Origin: Fimousia sp036311565
GTDB lineage: Bacteria; Bacillota; Clostridia; Lachnospirales; Lachnospiraceae
DNA: 64,000 nt
Direction: 5' to 3'
Assembly (NCBI GenBank): GCA_036311565.1
Contig: JAXJPR010000020.1
Location: 49,303-113,302, forward strand
Below the pieces are notes generated by a model. It did not search any database. It was not told the origin of the DNA and saw only the letters and a program-made list of their open reading frames with translations. Below are positions 8,891 to 17,868 of this stretch, piece by piece. Position 1 is the first letter of the stretch. Every line of letters begins with the position of its first letter. The position numbers and the translations under genes are program-made.

Positions 8891-10205
8891 TTGCTTTCAC
8901 CTCTTTTTTATTGGAAATCATATATAGTCCCTGAACAATTCCAAACATGATCAGAGTACTGGCTACGGAACTTCCTCCATAGCTGACTAGCGGAAGAGTA
9001 ACTCCAGTCGAAGGTATAAACTTGGTAACTCCTCCAATACATAAAAATACCTGAAAAATATAACAAACACCAAATCCCAGGCATAATAATTTATAGAATA
9101 GTCCTTTGATTCTGGTAGATATCTGCATGAAAGACAAAAATAAGCTTACGCAGATCAAAATGACACATAAACCAAATAATACTCCAAACTCCTCGCAAAT
9201 TCCTGAAAAAATAAAGTCTGATTCATAAACTGGCACATCTGTAGGCCTTCCCTGATTTAGTCCCAATCCAAACCAACTTCCTGTTCCTATGGCAAACAAT
9301 GACTGACAAATCTGCCACCCTTTCTGATCAATAATAGAAAATGGATCACTCCATGCCATTACACGTTCCCTTACATGACCAAAAATGAAATATGCAACTA
9401 CAGAAGCTGCTGCACCTGCACCAAATCCTGCCAATAAATATTTTAGTTTTGCTGTGGCTGCATAAAGCATCATCATATAAACCATAAAGAAAAGAAGCGC
9501 TGCACCTAAATCCTTTTCGATTACCAGCACACATACATAAAGTGCCGCTACAATCGTAATTTTGACCAGATCCTTAAATTCCTTCGCCTTACTAAGCATA
9601 GATGCCACAAAGAAAATGAAAATAATTTTTACAAATTCTGATGGCTGCAATTCAATTCCTCCTATGCTAATCCAATTCGTAGCACCGTTTTTACTAACAC
9701 CAAATACAAAAACAGTAGCCAAAAGCAAAAATCCCAAGATTGCATATACCCATCCCAGTTTATTCAAAAATGACATTTTCTCAATACAGACAGGAATCAC
9801 TGCTGATATTAGGAAAGAAACTGCCACAATCGCGAATTGCCGGATTGCTAAATCAAAGGATAATCTTGTCAGCATAATAAATCCAATTCCCAGCAAAAAA
9901 CACATGTTATTGACCAGTTTTCTGGAGCACCTGCGGTAAATTCGCGGATAAAGAAGCATAATACACTCAAAAAACACAATCTGCGCTGCAAAAAAGAACA
10001 ACACTTTCAATTCCCACGTTTGAATGAACAAAACAAAATAACAGACAAAATGAAAGGAAAATAAATACCATACCTGGTTATCTAAAATCGCAATCGTTTT
10101 TTCTTTATCATTTCGGTTTCGAAAAACAGTAAAACTAGAAAGAGTGTAAATAAAACATAGAATTAAAATTAAATATTTTGATATAATTGTAATTAAACTA
10201 ACCAT
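8871..10205 (-). CDS. SEDS-family peptidoglycan polymerase (FtsW/RodA/SpoVE type)
   Basis: Polytopic membrane glycosyltransferase of the FtsW/RodA/SpoVE family, predicted to polymerise lipid II. About ten hydrophobic helices are visible. Family signatures include GATNWISIGGIELQPSEFVK, the AALLFF and YESDFIFSGICEEFG segments and the C-terminal PLVSYGGSS. The N-terminal extension (about 100 residues with two or three helices) makes it longer (444) than typical RodA. It follows the U32 peptidase gene with AGGGA five bases before the ATG and overlaps its partner PBP gene. Whether it acts in septation, elongation or sporulation cannot be decided from sequence alone. Confidence 0.93.
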   Translation of the reverse strand: MVSLITIISKYLILILCFIYTLSSFTVFRNRNDKEKTIAILDNQVWYLFSFHFVCYFVLFIQTWELKVLFFFAAQIVFFECIMLLYPRIYRRCSRKLVNNMCFLLGIGFIMLTRLSFDLAIRQFAIVAVSFLISAVIPVCIEKMSFLNKLGWVYAILGFLLLATVFVFGVSKNGATNWISIGGIELQPSEFVKIIFIFFVASMLSKAKEFKDLVKITIVAALYVCVLVIEKDLGAALLFFMVYMMMLYAATAKLKYLLAGFGAGAAASVVAYFIFGHVRERVMAWSDPFSIIDQKGWQICQSLFAIGTGSWFGLGLNQGRPTDVPVYESDFIFSGICEEFGVLFGLCVILICVSLFLSFMQISTRIKGLFYKLLCLGFGVCYIFQVFLCIGGVTKFIPSTGVTLPLVSYGGSSVASTLIMFGIVQGLYMISNKKEVKANASVEE

Positions 10206-10213
10206 AACATTCC

Positions 10214-12601
10214 CTATTCAATTCCTCTTTTGAAATGACCTTTCGTATACTTTTTGTTTTCTAATCTGCCTTCCAACACTGCTTTTGTTTCTTCTCCATT
10301 CTCAATGGTAAATTGATATACATATCCTCCCACACGCAGATTAGAAAGTTCTTTTTTCATGGATGTCAATAATAATGGATCTCCATTATATATCACATTA
10401 TAACAATATCGGCAGAAATTTCTGACATAAAAATTTTTCTGGTAACGATCTTTCAGTATCAACTGTGTTTCTCTTTTCTTGCATCCCAAATGATTTTTTG
10501 TCTGACACTGAGCACTGATCATCAATGGCTGATGTCCATAAACCATAAAATCCGCATATGGTTCTTTAAGTCCTAAAAGTTCTTTTTCATTCAGTTCAAC
10601 CGGAAGTGTTGTTCGAACTTTATGCCCTGCATAGTCTTTGTAAAACTGATATGACTCTGGATGATAAGTATACAAAGATGCTCCTAACACCATCACTTTA
10701 TCAAACTCTAAAAAACTTCGAATCAAGGCAAATTCATCCATAGTTTTTACTACAATGCCTTGATGACTTCCCTTACAGATCAATTCCCGATGTGCCTTCC
10801 AATCATCTTTTGCTTTTTTATGAAATACATATGGCATAACATAATAAATTTCTTTTCCTGCTTTCAGGCATCGTCTGGAAAAATCTTCCCACTGATTAAA
10901 TGGAAGTGCCTCTCCCAGCAGATAGATTGCATCCGTTTTTTCTACCTGCAATGCAGATTCCGCCTGTTCTATGGTTGATACCGATGCAATGACCTGATTT
11001 CTTAGAGGCTGACACACAGACTCTTTTTCTGCCTTTGCTCGTTTCTCCGGTACCATCCTTGTCTTACTTTTTATGATTTCTTTTTCCATCTGTTCCAATG
11101 CATTTCTCCTTAAAGCTTTAATCGCTCCCATCGGAAGAAACGCATCCTCATCCATACATATCTCTGTAATTTCTAAGTTAAATGGAGTCCCACCAGTTTT
11201 CATCATCTGTTCCACAATATGTTCTTTTGAAACTGGTTGTTTTTGGGCTTTCATCACCTCATCACCAGTTACGGTAATTGTCAGATTTTCATACCACACT
11301 TGCATCATAACAGGTTTTCCAACACAAAATGTGATAATTCCCTTAAGATTTTCTTTCTTTTCTCTTTGGATAATTTCTTCCTGAATAGATGAGATTAAAG
11401 TTTGATTTCTAGTACGGTATATTTCCATTCCTTTTTTTAATTTTTTCATCTGTTTTCCATTCAGAGTAATCATGGAACCTTTTTTTCCATCTAAAGGAGA
11501 TGTCAGTTCTATTTTTTCATCCCTATTTATAGAAATTTCTAAAATATCCTGTTTGTGTATATCTGTTTCACATACAAAACGAATCTTATTCTTCTGAATA
11601 TCCCTGACACGTCCCACGAAATATCCCATATGATTTGGACGTTTCATAGACATCATTTCACGGCCATTATGAGTAAGATAATACCCCTTTGTAAATCCAC
11701 CACGATTATACAGTTCCATCAGTTCCTGCATATCACTTTTTTCAACTTGGAACTTATATCGATTTTCTAAATAAAAATCCACATACCAGCGATACTGTTT
11801 TGTTACTGCTGCCACATATTCCGGTCGTTTCATACGTCCCTCAATCTTTAAAGAATTGGTTCCTGCCTCTAAAATTTTTGGAAGAATCTCCAAAGAACAC
11901 AAATCTTTCGGACTTAATAAGTATTTTTCGCTATTTTTATTTATTTGCCTTCCATGATCATAGAGATCATAAGGCAAACGACACGGCTGTGCACACCGCC
12001 CACGATTGCCGCTTCTTCCTCCCAGCATACTGCTCATCAGACATTGACCAGAATAAGAATAGCAAAGTGCTCCATGGACAAAGGTTTCTATTTCTAAATT
12101 AGTATCTTTTCTAATTTCTGCAATTTCTTGTAAAGATAGTTCTCTTGCAGGCACTACTCGCCGAAATCCAAGTTCTTCTAAAAAAGCTGCACCTTCTGCT
12201 CCCATAATTGTCATCTGGGTGCTAGCATGAAGATCCAGACCTGGAAATTCCCGTTTTATAAAGTTTGCCACTCCTGCATCCTGAATAATGACAGCATCTA
12301 GACCTTCTTGATAATATGGCAGGAGATATTGATACAATTCTTCCATCTCCTGCTTCTTAAACAAAGTATTCACCGTCATATAGATCTGCTTCCCATGTAA
12401 ATGCACATAATCAATGGCCCTTTTCATATTTTCCAGATCAAAATTAGAGGCAAACGCTCTTGCTCCAAATTTATCTCCTCCAAGATAAACTGCATCTGCT
12501 CCTGCATGAATTGCAGCCTTTAAACTGTCAAAAGATCCGGCTGGTGACAACACTTCTATAAAATCTGGTGCGATGTTCTTGTTCTTTTCTTTATGATTCA
12601 T
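10214..12601 (-). CDS. U32 family peptidase / RlhA-like protein with DUF3656
   Basis: Large member of the U32 (collagenase-like) family. The N-terminal TIM-barrel part starts with VLSPAGSFDSLKAAI and AGADAVYLGG. A cysteine-rich stretch (ALCYSYSGQC, then RGRCAQPCR) matches the ligands for an iron-sulfur cluster seen in U32 enzymes, with a C-terminal Cys group (CRYCYN) near residue 745. The middle carries a DUF3656-like region. Related E. coli RlhA hydroxylates 23S rRNA C2501, so an rRNA or tRNA hydroxylation role is more likely than proteolysis (inference from family). The ATG at 12601 has GAGGA with better spacing than the one at 12607. It overlaps zapA by 11 bases. Confidence 0.88.
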   Translation of the reverse strand: MNHKEKNKNIAPDFIEVLSPAGSFDSLKAAIHAGADAVYLGGDKFGARAFASNFDLENMKRAIDYVHLHGKQIYMTVNTLFKKQEMEELYQYLLPYYQEGLDAVIIQDAGVANFIKREFPGLDLHASTQMTIMGAEGAAFLEELGFRRVVPARELSLQEIAEIRKDTNLEIETFVHGALCYSYSGQCLMSSMLGGRSGNRGRCAQPCRLPYDLYDHGRQINKNSEKYLLSPKDLCSLEILPKILEAGTNSLKIEGRMKRPEYVAAVTKQYRWYVDFYLENRYKFQVEKSDMQELMELYNRGGFTKGYYLTHNGREMMSMKRPNHMGYFVGRVRDIQKNKIRFVCETDIHKQDILEISINRDEKIELTSPLDGKKGSMITLNGKQMKKLKKGMEIYRTRNQTLISSIQEEIIQREKKENLKGIITFCVGKPVMMQVWYENLTITVTGDEVMKAQKQPVSKEHIVEQMMKTGGTPFNLEITEICMDEDAFLPMGAIKALRRNALEQMEKEIIKSKTRMVPEKRAKAEKESVCQPLRNQVIASVSTIEQAESALQVEKTDAIYLLGEALPFNQWEDFSRRCLKAGKEIYYVMPYVFHKKAKDDWKAHRELICKGSHQGIVVKTMDEFALIRSFLEFDKVMVLGASLYTYHPESYQFYKDYAGHKVRTTLPVELNEKELLGLKEPYADFMVYGHQPLMISAQCQTKNHLGCKKRETQLILKDRYQKNFYVRNFCRYCYNVIYNGDPLLLTSMKKELSNLRVGGYVYQFTIENGEETKAVLEGRLENKKYTKGHFKRGIE

Positions 12602-12989
12602 TGACATTCCTCTGTTCTAAACGAATAATCTCTTTTTGTAATTCTGTAATTTGTTTCTTATATTCCAATACCATCTTTTCATAAGTCTCACATTGAATTT
12701 TAGAATCAATCAACTCATGCTTCATTTCATAAAGCTGTCGTTCCCTGCTGGCTGCTTCATCATCCATATGTTCAACTTCATCTTTGCATTTAAAATAATC
12801 ATCAGCCAGATTTAATGCCAGTAAAAGATTCTGATATTCCGATGTCATTTTATCATAGCCGGCAGATGTTAATTCTGAAATTTTATGATCAATATGACGG
12901 GCCAGCATCTGCAAATATTCTTCACTTTCTGAGCCACTCAGACGATATACTTTTTTGTTAATAATTACTTCTATTGTGTTTTTTCCCAT
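12591..12989 (-). CDS. zapA: Cell division protein ZapA
   Basis: FtsZ-ring associated protein. The first 90 residues form the ZapA globular domain (EVIINKKVYRLSG, then YLQMLARHIDHKI and LLLALNLADDYFK). The rest is a charged heptad-like helix (about residues 75-130) for coiled-coil tetramer formation. The open frame extends to 13046, overlapping ruvB, but GGAGG sits 8 bases before the ATG at 12989, giving 132 residues. Its position between ruvB and a U32 peptidase gene is common in Clostridia. Confidence 0.9.
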   Translation of the reverse strand: MGKNTIEVIINKKVYRLSGSESEEYLQMLARHIDHKISELTSAGYDKMTSEYQNLLLALNLADDYFKCKDEVEHMDDEAASRERQLYEMKHELIDSKIQCETYEKMVLEYKKQITELQKEIIRLEQRNVNES

Positions 12990-13005
12990 CGTGTCTGCCT
13001 CCAAT

Positions 13006-14007
13006 CTACGCTTCTGGCATAGCAATGCCAAAATGGCCATAGGCACGTTTTGTTACAACTCTTCCCCTTGGTGTTCTCTGTATCAACCCATTCTGAATCA
13101 GATATGGCTCATATACATCTTCAATCGTTCCGGAATCTTCTCCGATTGCCGCAGCTAAGGTATCTAATCCGACAGGCTTTCCTTCAAATTTTTCAATCAT
13201 TGTAATAAGCAGATTCCGGTCAATCTGATCCAAGCCTAATGCATCTACTTCTAATTGATCTAGTGCAATTTTGGCTACAGATTCATCGATATAACTATCA
13301 AACTGGACCTGGGCAAAATCACGCACTCTCTTTAATAAACGGTTGGCCAGTCTCGGCGTTCCTCTGGAACGTCTGGCGATCTCACAAGCTCCTTTTTCAT
13401 CCACCTGAACTTCTAATACCTGAGCGGAACGTTCCACAATCGTCTTCAATTCCTCTGTAGTATAAAAATTCAATCGATTCACCACCCCAAAACGGTCTCT
13501 TAACGGAGCAGTCAACATTCCTGCCCTGGTTGTCGCACCAATTAATGTAAAATGCGGCAAATCCAAACGAATGGATCTTGCAGCCTGTCCTTTTCCTATA
13601 ATAATATCAATGGCAAAATCTTCCATAGCCGGATATAAAACTTCTTCTACCTGACGGTTTAGACGATGAATTTCATCGATGAACAATACATCTCCTTCAG
13701 ATAAATTATTTAAAATTGCGGCCAGCTCTCCTGGCTTTTCAATGGCAGGCCCTGATGTTATTTTTAAATTCACGCCCATTTCATTGGCTACAATTCCAGC
13801 CAGGGTAGTTTTACCAAGTCCTGGAGGCCCGTAGAGCAGGACATGATCTAAAGATTCTCCTCTATTTTTTGCTGCTTCGATGAATACTTTTAAATTATTC
13901 TTAACCTTTTCCTGACCAATGTAATCCTGCAGAAGCTGCGGTCTTAAGTTGCTTTCAATGGTCACATCTTCATCCATAAATTCTGTTGTAATAATTCGAT
14001 CGATCAT
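13006..14007 (-). CDS. ruvB: Holliday junction branch migration helicase RuvB
   Basis: Hexameric AAA+ motor that with RuvA migrates Holliday junctions during recombinational repair. The motifs are clear: Walker A GPPGLGKTT (about residues 59-67), Walker B DEIHR, sensor 1 in IGATTRAGML, and the arginine-containing RGTPRLANRLLKR. The C-terminal winged-helix domain ends with TPRGRVVTKRAYGHFG. The 333 residues are normal. The frame opens with GTG at 14016, but AGGTG is positioned for the ATG at 14007. It lies 12 bases after ruvA. Confidence 0.97.
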   Translation of the reverse strand: MIDRIITTEFMDEDVTIESNLRPQLLQDYIGQEKVKNNLKVFIEAAKNRGESLDHVLLYGPPGLGKTTLAGIVANEMGVNLKITSGPAIEKPGELAAILNNLSEGDVLFIDEIHRLNRQVEEVLYPAMEDFAIDIIIGKGQAARSIRLDLPHFTLIGATTRAGMLTAPLRDRFGVVNRLNFYTTEELKTIVERSAQVLEVQVDEKGACEIARRSRGTPRLANRLLKRVRDFAQVQFDSYIDESVAKIALDQLEVDALGLDQIDRNLLITMIEKFEGKPVGLDTLAAAIGEDSGTIEDVYEPYLIQNGLIQRTPRGRVVTKRAYGHFGIAMPEA

Positions 14008-14019
14008 TGTTGTCACCTG

Positions 14020-14619
14020 CTAAAAAATCATTTTCTTTAATGCTGCTTTTAATAGTGTCTCTGTATCCATCTCATCCCTGCCTTCTACAGCCTGAATGCT
14101 CCGATACGCTTCTGAATTAGAATATCCCAAACTTACCAGTGCCTGTGCTGTTATTGAAATTACATCTTCGGCAGATTCCTCAAATAATTCCTCCTGCAAT
14201 GGTTCTTCTTCAAACGCTTCCAGTTCTAATTTATCTTTTAATTCGATAATCATCCTCTTGGCTCCTTTGGGTCCAATTCCAGGAGTTTTACATATTGTTT
14301 TTGTATCATCGCTTAATACAGCAAATTTTAATTCCCTCACAGTCAAAGTTGATAAAACCGCCAGCGCCACCTTCGGTCCGATCCCACTAATAGCTATTAG
14401 GAGCTTAAAAGTATCTAATTCTTCTTTTGTCAAAAAACCGTATAAGCCAATCGCATCTTCTCTGACATACATGTACGTATAAACCATACATTCTTTGCCT
14501 GTTTTTGGCAACCGTTCTGTCATAACTGGTGTTTTAATGTCATAGCCAATTCCATGATTTTCTATAATAATACCGTCTGGAAAAACAGCCGTCAACGTTC
14601 CTTTTATATATGAAATCAT
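14020..14619 (-). CDS. ruvA: Holliday junction DNA-binding protein RuvA
   Basis: Tetrameric Holliday-junction binding subunit that loads RuvB. Domain I (OB fold) starts with MISYIKGTLTAV and IIIENHGIGYDI. Domain II has two helix-hairpin-helix motifs (LIAISGIGPKVAL at about 71-83 and CKTPGIGPKGAKRM at about 109-122). Domain III is the C-terminal UBA-like helix bundle (AQALVSLGYSNSEA) that touches RuvB, joined by an acidic linker. The length of 199 is typical. The promoter directly upstream carries a LexA-type operator, so SOS control of ruvAB is likely. Confidence 0.97.
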   Translation of the reverse strand: MISYIKGTLTAVFPDGIIIENHGIGYDIKTPVMTERLPKTGKECMVYTYMYVREDAIGLYGFLTKEELDTFKLLIAISGIGPKVALAVLSTLTVRELKFAVLSDDTKTICKTPGIGPKGAKRMIIELKDKLELEAFEEEPLQEELFEESAEDVISITAQALVSLGYSNSEAYRSIQAVEGRDEMDTETLLKAALKKMIF

Positions 14620-14685
14620 TTTTCTTCCTCCGCTTTGCCATGTATAATTCGCATTTTGCCTGGCATTTCATCGTTTAATTCTTAT

Positions 14686-14714
14686 AGTATACCATATAAT
14701 CGAACATTTGTCCG
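14686..14714 (-). promoter_or_regulatory. ruvA promoter with LexA/SOS operator
   Basis: Minus strand CGGACA (14709-14714) and TATACT (14686-14691) are 17 bases apart. The segment 14701-14714 reads CGAACATTTGTCCG on the plus strand, one mismatch from the Firmicute LexA (DinR) box CGAAC-N4-GTTCG, and overlaps the -35 and spacer. This is where a LexA repressor would block ruvAB transcription. Confidence 0.72.
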
Positions 14715-14728
14715 TAACGAATTGTTTC

Positions 14729-14757
14729 TTGCCAAATGCAACAGAACCATCTATAAT
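14729..14757 (+). promoter_or_regulatory. Promoter of the RNase H-like gene and lrgAB
   Basis: TTGCCA (14729-14734) and TATAAT (14752-14757) with a 17-base spacer, 21 bases before the start codon at 14779. It diverges from the ruvA promoter. Confidence 0.65.
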
Positions 14758-14778
14758 TTTTTTGAAAAGGAGGCTCTT

Positions 14779-15783
14779 ATGATCATTACAAACACACAAT
14801 TTCCATATACTTTTTCTTATCCTATTGACGAAGATACTTTTTTCTTATGTATAGATACTACCGGACTTCAGGCAGAAGTATCTGCAATTACCACAATTGG
14901 TATTGCCTGTTACCAAGATGGGAATCTAATGATAACACAATGGTTCAATGAATCTGGATTCGAACAAAAAGAAATTTTGGTTTCTTTTTTTCATAAAATT
15001 TCTTCCAAAAAAACCGTTATCACATATTATGGAAACCGATTTACCCTTCCATTTCTTGAGAAAAAAGCATTGGAATATTCTTTGGACAACCCTCTGCTTA
15101 GCATGCTTCATGATGATTACTATGAAATTCTTTATCCTCTTCGAAGAATTTTAAATCTTTCTTCCTGCAGACAGTCTACAGTAGAAAATTATTTCAAATG
15201 TAACCGGACAATTACCATGTCGGGAAAAAAATTAATCAAACAATATCAATCTTATTTAAAACAAAAGGATAATTGTATAAAAGATATCCTGCTTCTTCGT
15301 AATGAAGAAACGCTTAAAATTTTGGCCCGGTTTACCTCTATTTTCGCATATAGAGATTTAAAACAGGGCAAACTAACAAAATACAGCATAAAACACAAAA
15401 GTTTGGAAAAATATCAAATTAAATTTAGTTTTTCTCTTCCTTTTTCGTTATTTTTCCCATTGAATCACTCGGTAAATGATGTTACTATTTCCATAGTTGA
15501 AAAAGAAGGAATTATTACGATGCCTATGGATCAGAATTATATGATAAAACATTATTATCCAAATCCAAAGGATTATGATTATCTGCCACTGGAAGATCGT
15601 TCCATTCATAAAAGTTTATCTTCTTTTGTTTCGAAGGAATATAAGCAAAAGGCCACGGCAGATACTTGTTATGAAAAAATTCCTTATGACCATCCGGCAT
15701 TGTTAAAGGAATCCTCTTTGAAACAATTTATTGCTGACACGATTACTTACTTATTACTAGAAAGAAAGGACGGAAGATTTTAA
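14779..15783 (+). CDS. YprB-like RNase H-fold protein, catalytic residues lost
   Basis: A 334-residue protein whose N-terminal half resembles the YprB-type DEDDh exonuclease domain. The landmarks are recognisable but altered: the DxETTG motif is CIDTTG (first acid is Cys), the NGxxFDxP motif is YGNRFTLP (Asp to Thr), and the HNxxD motif is RNEET. No metal-binding carboxylate set remains, so it is probably not an active nuclease (inference). The C-terminal 130 residues are unassigned. The frame opens at 14635, but AAGGAGG sits 5 bases before the ATG at 14779. It is followed 13 bases later by lrgA on the same strand. Confidence 0.72.
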   Translation: MIITNTQFPYTFSYPIDEDTFFLCIDTTGLQAEVSAITTIGIACYQDGNLMITQWFNESGFEQKEILVSFFHKISSKKTVITYYGNRFTLPFLEKKALEYSLDNPLLSMLHDDYYEILYPLRRILNLSSCRQSTVENYFKCNRTITMSGKKLIKQYQSYLKQKDNCIKDILLLRNEETLKILARFTSIFAYRDLKQGKLTKYSIKHKSLEKYQIKFSFSLPFSLFFPLNHSVNDVTISIVEKEGIITMPMDQNYMIKHYYPNPKDYDYLPLEDRSIHKSLSSFVSKEYKQKATADTCYEKIPYDHPALLKESSLKQFIADTITYLLLERKDGRF

Positions 15784-15796
15784 CAATCGAATATTT

Positions 15797-16159
15797 ATGC
15801 TATTTTTATTACAACTACTATTTGTATTTTTTATTTGTAAACTGGGAGAATTTATTTCTTCTTTACTGCCTTTTACATTTCCTTCCACTGTTATCAGCAT
15901 GTTCTTATTGCTGATTCTTTTATTGACAGGCATTGTAAAGGAAAAACAAGTGGACAAAAGCTGTGACTTTCTTTTAAAGCACATGGCTTTTTTCTTTGTT
16001 CCTTCTGGTGTAGCTATCATAGAAAAATATGATTTATTAAAAGGAAATATTGGAATACTTCTCTTTATTTGCCTGCTTACTACGATTATTACCTTTGCGG
16101 CAACCGCTTTCACGGTTACTGCAGTGATGAAATTACAAGATAAAAGGAGAAAAAAATGA
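15797..16159 (+). CDS. LrgA/CidA family holin-like membrane protein
   Basis: A 120-residue protein with four hydrophobic segments and the family's PSTVISMFLLLILLLTG and FVPSGVAII stretches. LrgA/CidA proteins are small membrane proteins linked to murein hydrolase control, and in some bacteria to pyruvate uptake together with LrgB. It overlaps the lrgB start by ATGA, so the two are coupled. No good ribosome binding site precedes this ATG, so it may depend on read-through translation from the gene before it, which ends 13 bases upstream. Confidence 0.88.
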   Translation: MLFLLQLLFVFFICKLGEFISSLLPFTFPSTVISMFLLLILLLTGIVKEKQVDKSCDFLLKHMAFFFVPSGVAIIEKYDLLKGNIGILLFICLLTTIITFAATAFTVTAVMKLQDKRRKK

Positions 16160-16818
16160 TATTTCTTGGACTTATAATGGCACTAGTCACCTTTTCATTG
16201 GGAAAATATCTTCAAAGGAAAACCAAATTAAACATATTAAACCCGCTACTTGTATCAATCATTCTATGCATTGCCAGCTTAATTTTACTTGATATTCCCT
16301 TTTCTGATTTTAATATTGGCGGCAGTCTGATTTCTCTTTTTCTGCCTCCCGCTACTGCTTCTTTAGCACTATCCATCTATCGGCAAAAAGAATTATTGAA
16401 GAGACATTTTCTTCCAATTATTGCCGGATGTCTGGTTGGTTCTCTGGCTTCTATTGGAAGTGTCATTGTCTTATGCAAGATTTTTGATGTAAGTGATGTG
16501 CTGTCAAAAACGTTAATACCAAAATCTGTCACTACACCAATCGCTATGGAAATCAGCAAAAACCTGGGAGGCATTCCAGCGATTACTGTAGCGGCCGTTG
16601 TTGTAACTGGAATATTAGGAAATATTATCGGTCCTATGCTTATCCGTTGTTTCCATGTTAAAGACTCTTCTGCCGCTGGCATTGCCATTGGTACCTGTTC
16701 TCATGCCATTGGTACTACAAAGGCATTAGAACTTGGAGAAATAGAAGGCGCTATGAGCGGTATTGCCATTGGTATTTCTGGTATTCTGACTGTTATAATT
16801 GCATTATTTTTAATCTGA
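16156..16818 (+). CDS. LrgB family membrane protein
   Basis: A 220-residue polytopic membrane protein of the LrgB/YohK family, partner of the preceding LrgA. Signature segments include SLFLPPATASLALSIY, the PKSVTTPIAMEIS motif near residue 120 and GTCSHAIGTTKALELG near residue 180, all conserved in LrgB. An AAGGAG site lies 6 bases before the ATG, which is inside the 3' end of lrgA. Known roles in the family are modulation of autolysis and pyruvate transport, and the sequence here does not distinguish between them. It is followed at once by a strong bidirectional terminator. Confidence 0.92.
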   Translation: MIFLGLIMALVTFSLGKYLQRKTKLNILNPLLVSIILCIASLILLDIPFSDFNIGGSLISLFLPPATASLALSIYRQKELLKRHFLPIIAGCLVGSLASIGSVIVLCKIFDVSDVLSKTLIPKSVTTPIAMEISKNLGGIPAITVAAVVVTGILGNIIGPMLIRCFHVKDSSAAGIAIGTCSHAIGTTKALELGEIEGAMSGIAIGISGILTVIIALFLI

Positions 16819-16862
16819 TTATAAAAAATGGCAGGAATCTTTTTCCTGCCATTTTTTATAAT
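16818..16862. terminator. Bidirectional terminator between lrgB and DUF445
   Basis: A near-perfect 20-bp inverted repeat (ATTATAAAAAATGGCAGGAA and its complement, 4-base loop) with U-tracts in both directions. It includes the stop codon of the convergent DUF445 gene. Confidence 0.9.
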
Positions 16863-17752
16863 GCCATATTAATTAAACCAATAACAAATCCTATCACTGC
16901 CCCAAGATTAATTACTGAATTTAATTCTTTTTCCATAATGGATAATACCAGTCCTTCTACTTGAAGAACATCCATTTCATTTATTTTCTCCTCAACTATT
17001 TGACTTATCTTCATCTGTTGAATGAATTTCTTCATCTGTGTCCTTACAAAAGATTCATACATCAATATTACCATATTTACGATGGTTTCTTTATTGTCTG
17101 CTGCTTTATTTGCATAAACAGAAATTTCCTGATTTAGGAATTTTTCTGCTTCTGCATTTAAAATTCCGGATATGAGCAATCGTCCATCATTTTCCATATA
17201 AAGATCAACATTTTCTGCAATCTTTTTTGCAATCGGCATTAACATATTATCGCTGACTACCATTGACAAAAATGTTCCCTGCACGTATTGTTTTGCAGCT
17301 TTCATAACCTCTTCGGCAACCAGATTACCCAGATAAATTTCCTTTAAATATAACTCAATCTTGTCCATGATCAAATCTCTGATTGCATCTTTCTTATCAT
17401 TAATTTCTTCCTGCGTAATATAAACCAAAAGTATTTCATTGAGAGAGTCCTGATTTTCTGTCTGTCTACCCAAAAAATTCTCTACTTCTTTTCTAATCAT
17501 TTTTTTCATAGAGTCAGACAACAATTTTTCTGTCAGCATCTCTTCCGTTAAAAGTTCTTCGCTCACAGTTCTTCCAATAGCTTTTGCCAGTCTTCCTTTT
17601 CCTTTTGGAATTAATCCAGGGGTAAATGGCAATGTAAAATTACCAATTTTTACCGGATACAATGGACGAAACATCATCTTCACTGCAATGCTATTTGTAA
17701 AATATCCAATGACTGCTCCTATGATTGGACCAGATAATATCATAAGATTCAT
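16856..17752 (-). CDS. DUF445 family membrane protein
   Basis: Uncharacterised DUF445/YheB-like protein, 298 residues. The N-terminal membrane segment runs into the family motif GYFTNSIAVKMMFRP and then FTPGLIPKGKGRLAK, both hallmarks of DUF445. A long, mostly helical, charged middle follows, and a C-terminal hydrophobic helix (INLGAVIGFVIGLINMAL) closes the protein, so both ends are membrane embedded. In sporulating Bacillus a relative (YheB) has been linked to spores, but no function can be assigned here. AGAGGA precedes the ATG at 17752. The longer frame to 17773 has no such site. Its stop codon lies within the shared terminator. Confidence 0.85.
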   Translation of the reverse strand: MNLMILSGPIIGAVIGYFTNSIAVKMMFRPLYPVKIGNFTLPFTPGLIPKGKGRLAKAIGRTVSEELLTEEMLTEKLLSDSMKKMIRKEVENFLGRQTENQDSLNEILLVYITQEEINDKKDAIRDLIMDKIELYLKEIYLGNLVAEEVMKAAKQYVQGTFLSMVVSDNMLMPIAKKIAENVDLYMENDGRLLISGILNAEAEKFLNQEISVYANKAADNKETIVNMVILMYESFVRTQMKKFIQQMKISQIVEEKINEMDVLQVEGLVLSIMEKELNSVINLGAVIGFVIGLINMAL

Positions 17753-17868
17753 GTTCTTTCCTCTTTTCTTCATTTGCTTTCAATATTATTATCTTTTTTT
17801 ACAAAAAAATCAATAGAAAATTATAATTCTTTTTTATTCGGATATACTATTTCAGGAGGGATACAAAT

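Noticed and set aside
9562..9939. 125-codon plus-strand frame antisense to the SEDS gene
   Set aside because: No ribosome binding site, low complexity matching the reverse of membrane-helix codons; a shadow of the real gene.
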